A stretch of DNA of 64,000 nt from Onthophagus taurus (lineage: Eukaryota; Arthropoda; Insecta; Coleoptera; Scarabaeidae), in NCBI RefSeq assembly GCF_036711975.1, contig NC_091976.1, forward strand, positions 4,960,001-5,024,000, in the 5' to 3' direction. This document shows, piece by piece, positions 63,249 through 64,000 of this stretch. Below the pieces are notes generated by a model. That model did no database searches and was not told the origin of the DNA. It saw only the letters and a list, made by a program, of their open reading frames with translations. Every line of letters begins with the position of its first letter. The stretch's first letter is position 1. The position numbers and the translations under genes are program-made.

Positions 63249-63254
63249 AATAAA
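63249..63254 (+). terminator. Polyadenylation signal of secreted gene B
   Basis: AATAAA about 160 bp after the stop codon, the first such signal downstream. Confidence 0.6.
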
Positions 63255-63374
63255 TGGTCTTTAAAATATTTTTTTCATTCATATTTTTTTTTGTCACATA
63301 AAAAGCTTTAATAAGTTAGTTCTTCCACAATTTTTAACTGGATACAATTGGCACGATTCAAAGAATCCGTCAAA

Positions 63375-63538
63375 TTACTGCAATTTTTTGTTAATTTCTT
63401 TTGCCCTAGAAATTTCCGTCATGCCAAATGTAGTGTTAATGCAACCAAAAAATATTTCATCATTAGAAAAATATTGCCAGTTCCATAAATTCTCCAACGT
63501 ACCAGCTGACGAACCACCTTGCCAAGATACAGTTTCCT
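63375..63538 (-). other. Possible last exon of an unseen minus-strand gene
   Basis: Minus strand, open for about 54 codons to a TAA, after an AAAAG acceptor-like site. It reads KETVSWQGGSSAGTLENLWN, then WQYFSNDEIFFGCINTTFGM, with a Trp-rich, protein-like composition. No family recognised with confidence. An upstream exon would lie beyond 63540 and was not identified. Confidence 0.3.
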
Positions 63539-63539
63539 T

Positions 63540-64000
63540 TTACAGGTAAAACAGAATGATATGTCAGAAATTCGACCTCCAAATCACTGTGGGAATGATC
63601 ACTATAAATAAACATAAATATCATGAAAATAAACATCAAACCTTTGATAATTCATACCGAAATGGAAGAAGCATAGGTATATCATGATTATGATAAAGAT
63701 ACTAGAAATAAAAGTTGAAATAGACAACAGAATATGGCAATAATTCAATGTATAACAACGGAAATGGTAATTTTAGTGGAAGAGGTCGAGCAAGAAGTGG
63801 ATGGCAGGTAAATCGCATCTCATATAGAAGAGAGAGAGGGAACATGACCAAGGAAGTTCTAAGAACAAAAGTCTCACACCAGAAGGAAAGCTAGATAAAC
63901 CACATTGGGAAAGTGTAACCTTCGAAAATGAAAAAAAAAAACTTTGTTGGATGCACAACCTGGATCATTCTGGATGTAAATCAATTTACCCAAAGAGTTG
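63540..64000. other. Right end of the window, no clear gene
   Basis: A short Gly/Arg/Asn-rich open stretch on the plus strand near 63745-63800 (NNGNGNFSGRGRARSGWQ) resembles an RG-rich tail of a gag or RNA-binding protein but is too short to assign. Nothing else is recognised. Confidence 0.4.

Overview
The window is insect nuclear DNA, most likely from a beetle. The reasons are AT-rich sequence, introns of about 50-70 nt, an insect-type (7tm_6) odorant receptor, replication-dependent histones with insect-like protein sequences, and Polinton, piggyBac, Penelope, mariner and hAT elements typical of arthropod genomes. The species cannot be named from the sequence.

Layout. 1-1240 is AT-rich flank ending in the left arm of a foldback repeat. 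1241-19748 is a nearly whole Polinton/Maverick of 18.5 kb, with 446-bp terminal inverted repeats and a 6-bp target duplication (GGTGAA). It carries capsid, protease, packaging ATPase, integrase and protein-primed DNA polymerase genes plus several lineage genes. 19749-24660 is a stack of nested foldback elements; a 2.27-kb piggyBac lies in one and a small MITE with a 9-bp target duplication in another. 24811-25990 is an isolated divergent H2A/H2B pair, each with its histone 3' stem-loop. 26180-38760 is a transposon graveyard: two Harbinger types, an element carrying a MADF-domain piece, a copia fossil split by a LINE, hAT and mariner remnants, and a Penelope-like element with hammerhead-like motifs nearby.

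39865-40538 is a three-exon lipocalin gene on the minus strand. 41057-46190 holds a decayed hAT, and a mariner-type element with 272-bp inverted repeats that look identical, inserted in a LINE. 46455-47728 is an odorant receptor gene (five exons seen, last short exon not found). 48245-54840 is a roughly 166-bp tandem repeat that holds a LINE piece, itself split by a young Ty3/Gypsy element. A Tc1 remnant follows. 56437-57410 is a four-exon short-chain dehydrogenase. 57805-63088 is a head-to-head pair of related small secreted-protein genes in which every intron is phase 1; one has an hAT and a LINE piece in its first intron.

How the parts fit. The host genes (histones, lipocalin, odorant receptor, dehydrogenase, secreted pair) are short and compact islands between mobile elements. 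Several host genes show only when exons are joined across short introns. The most unusual signals are the dense nuclear-receptor half-sites in the Polinton ends, repeated in front of its second gene, and the all-phase-1 secreted gene pair.
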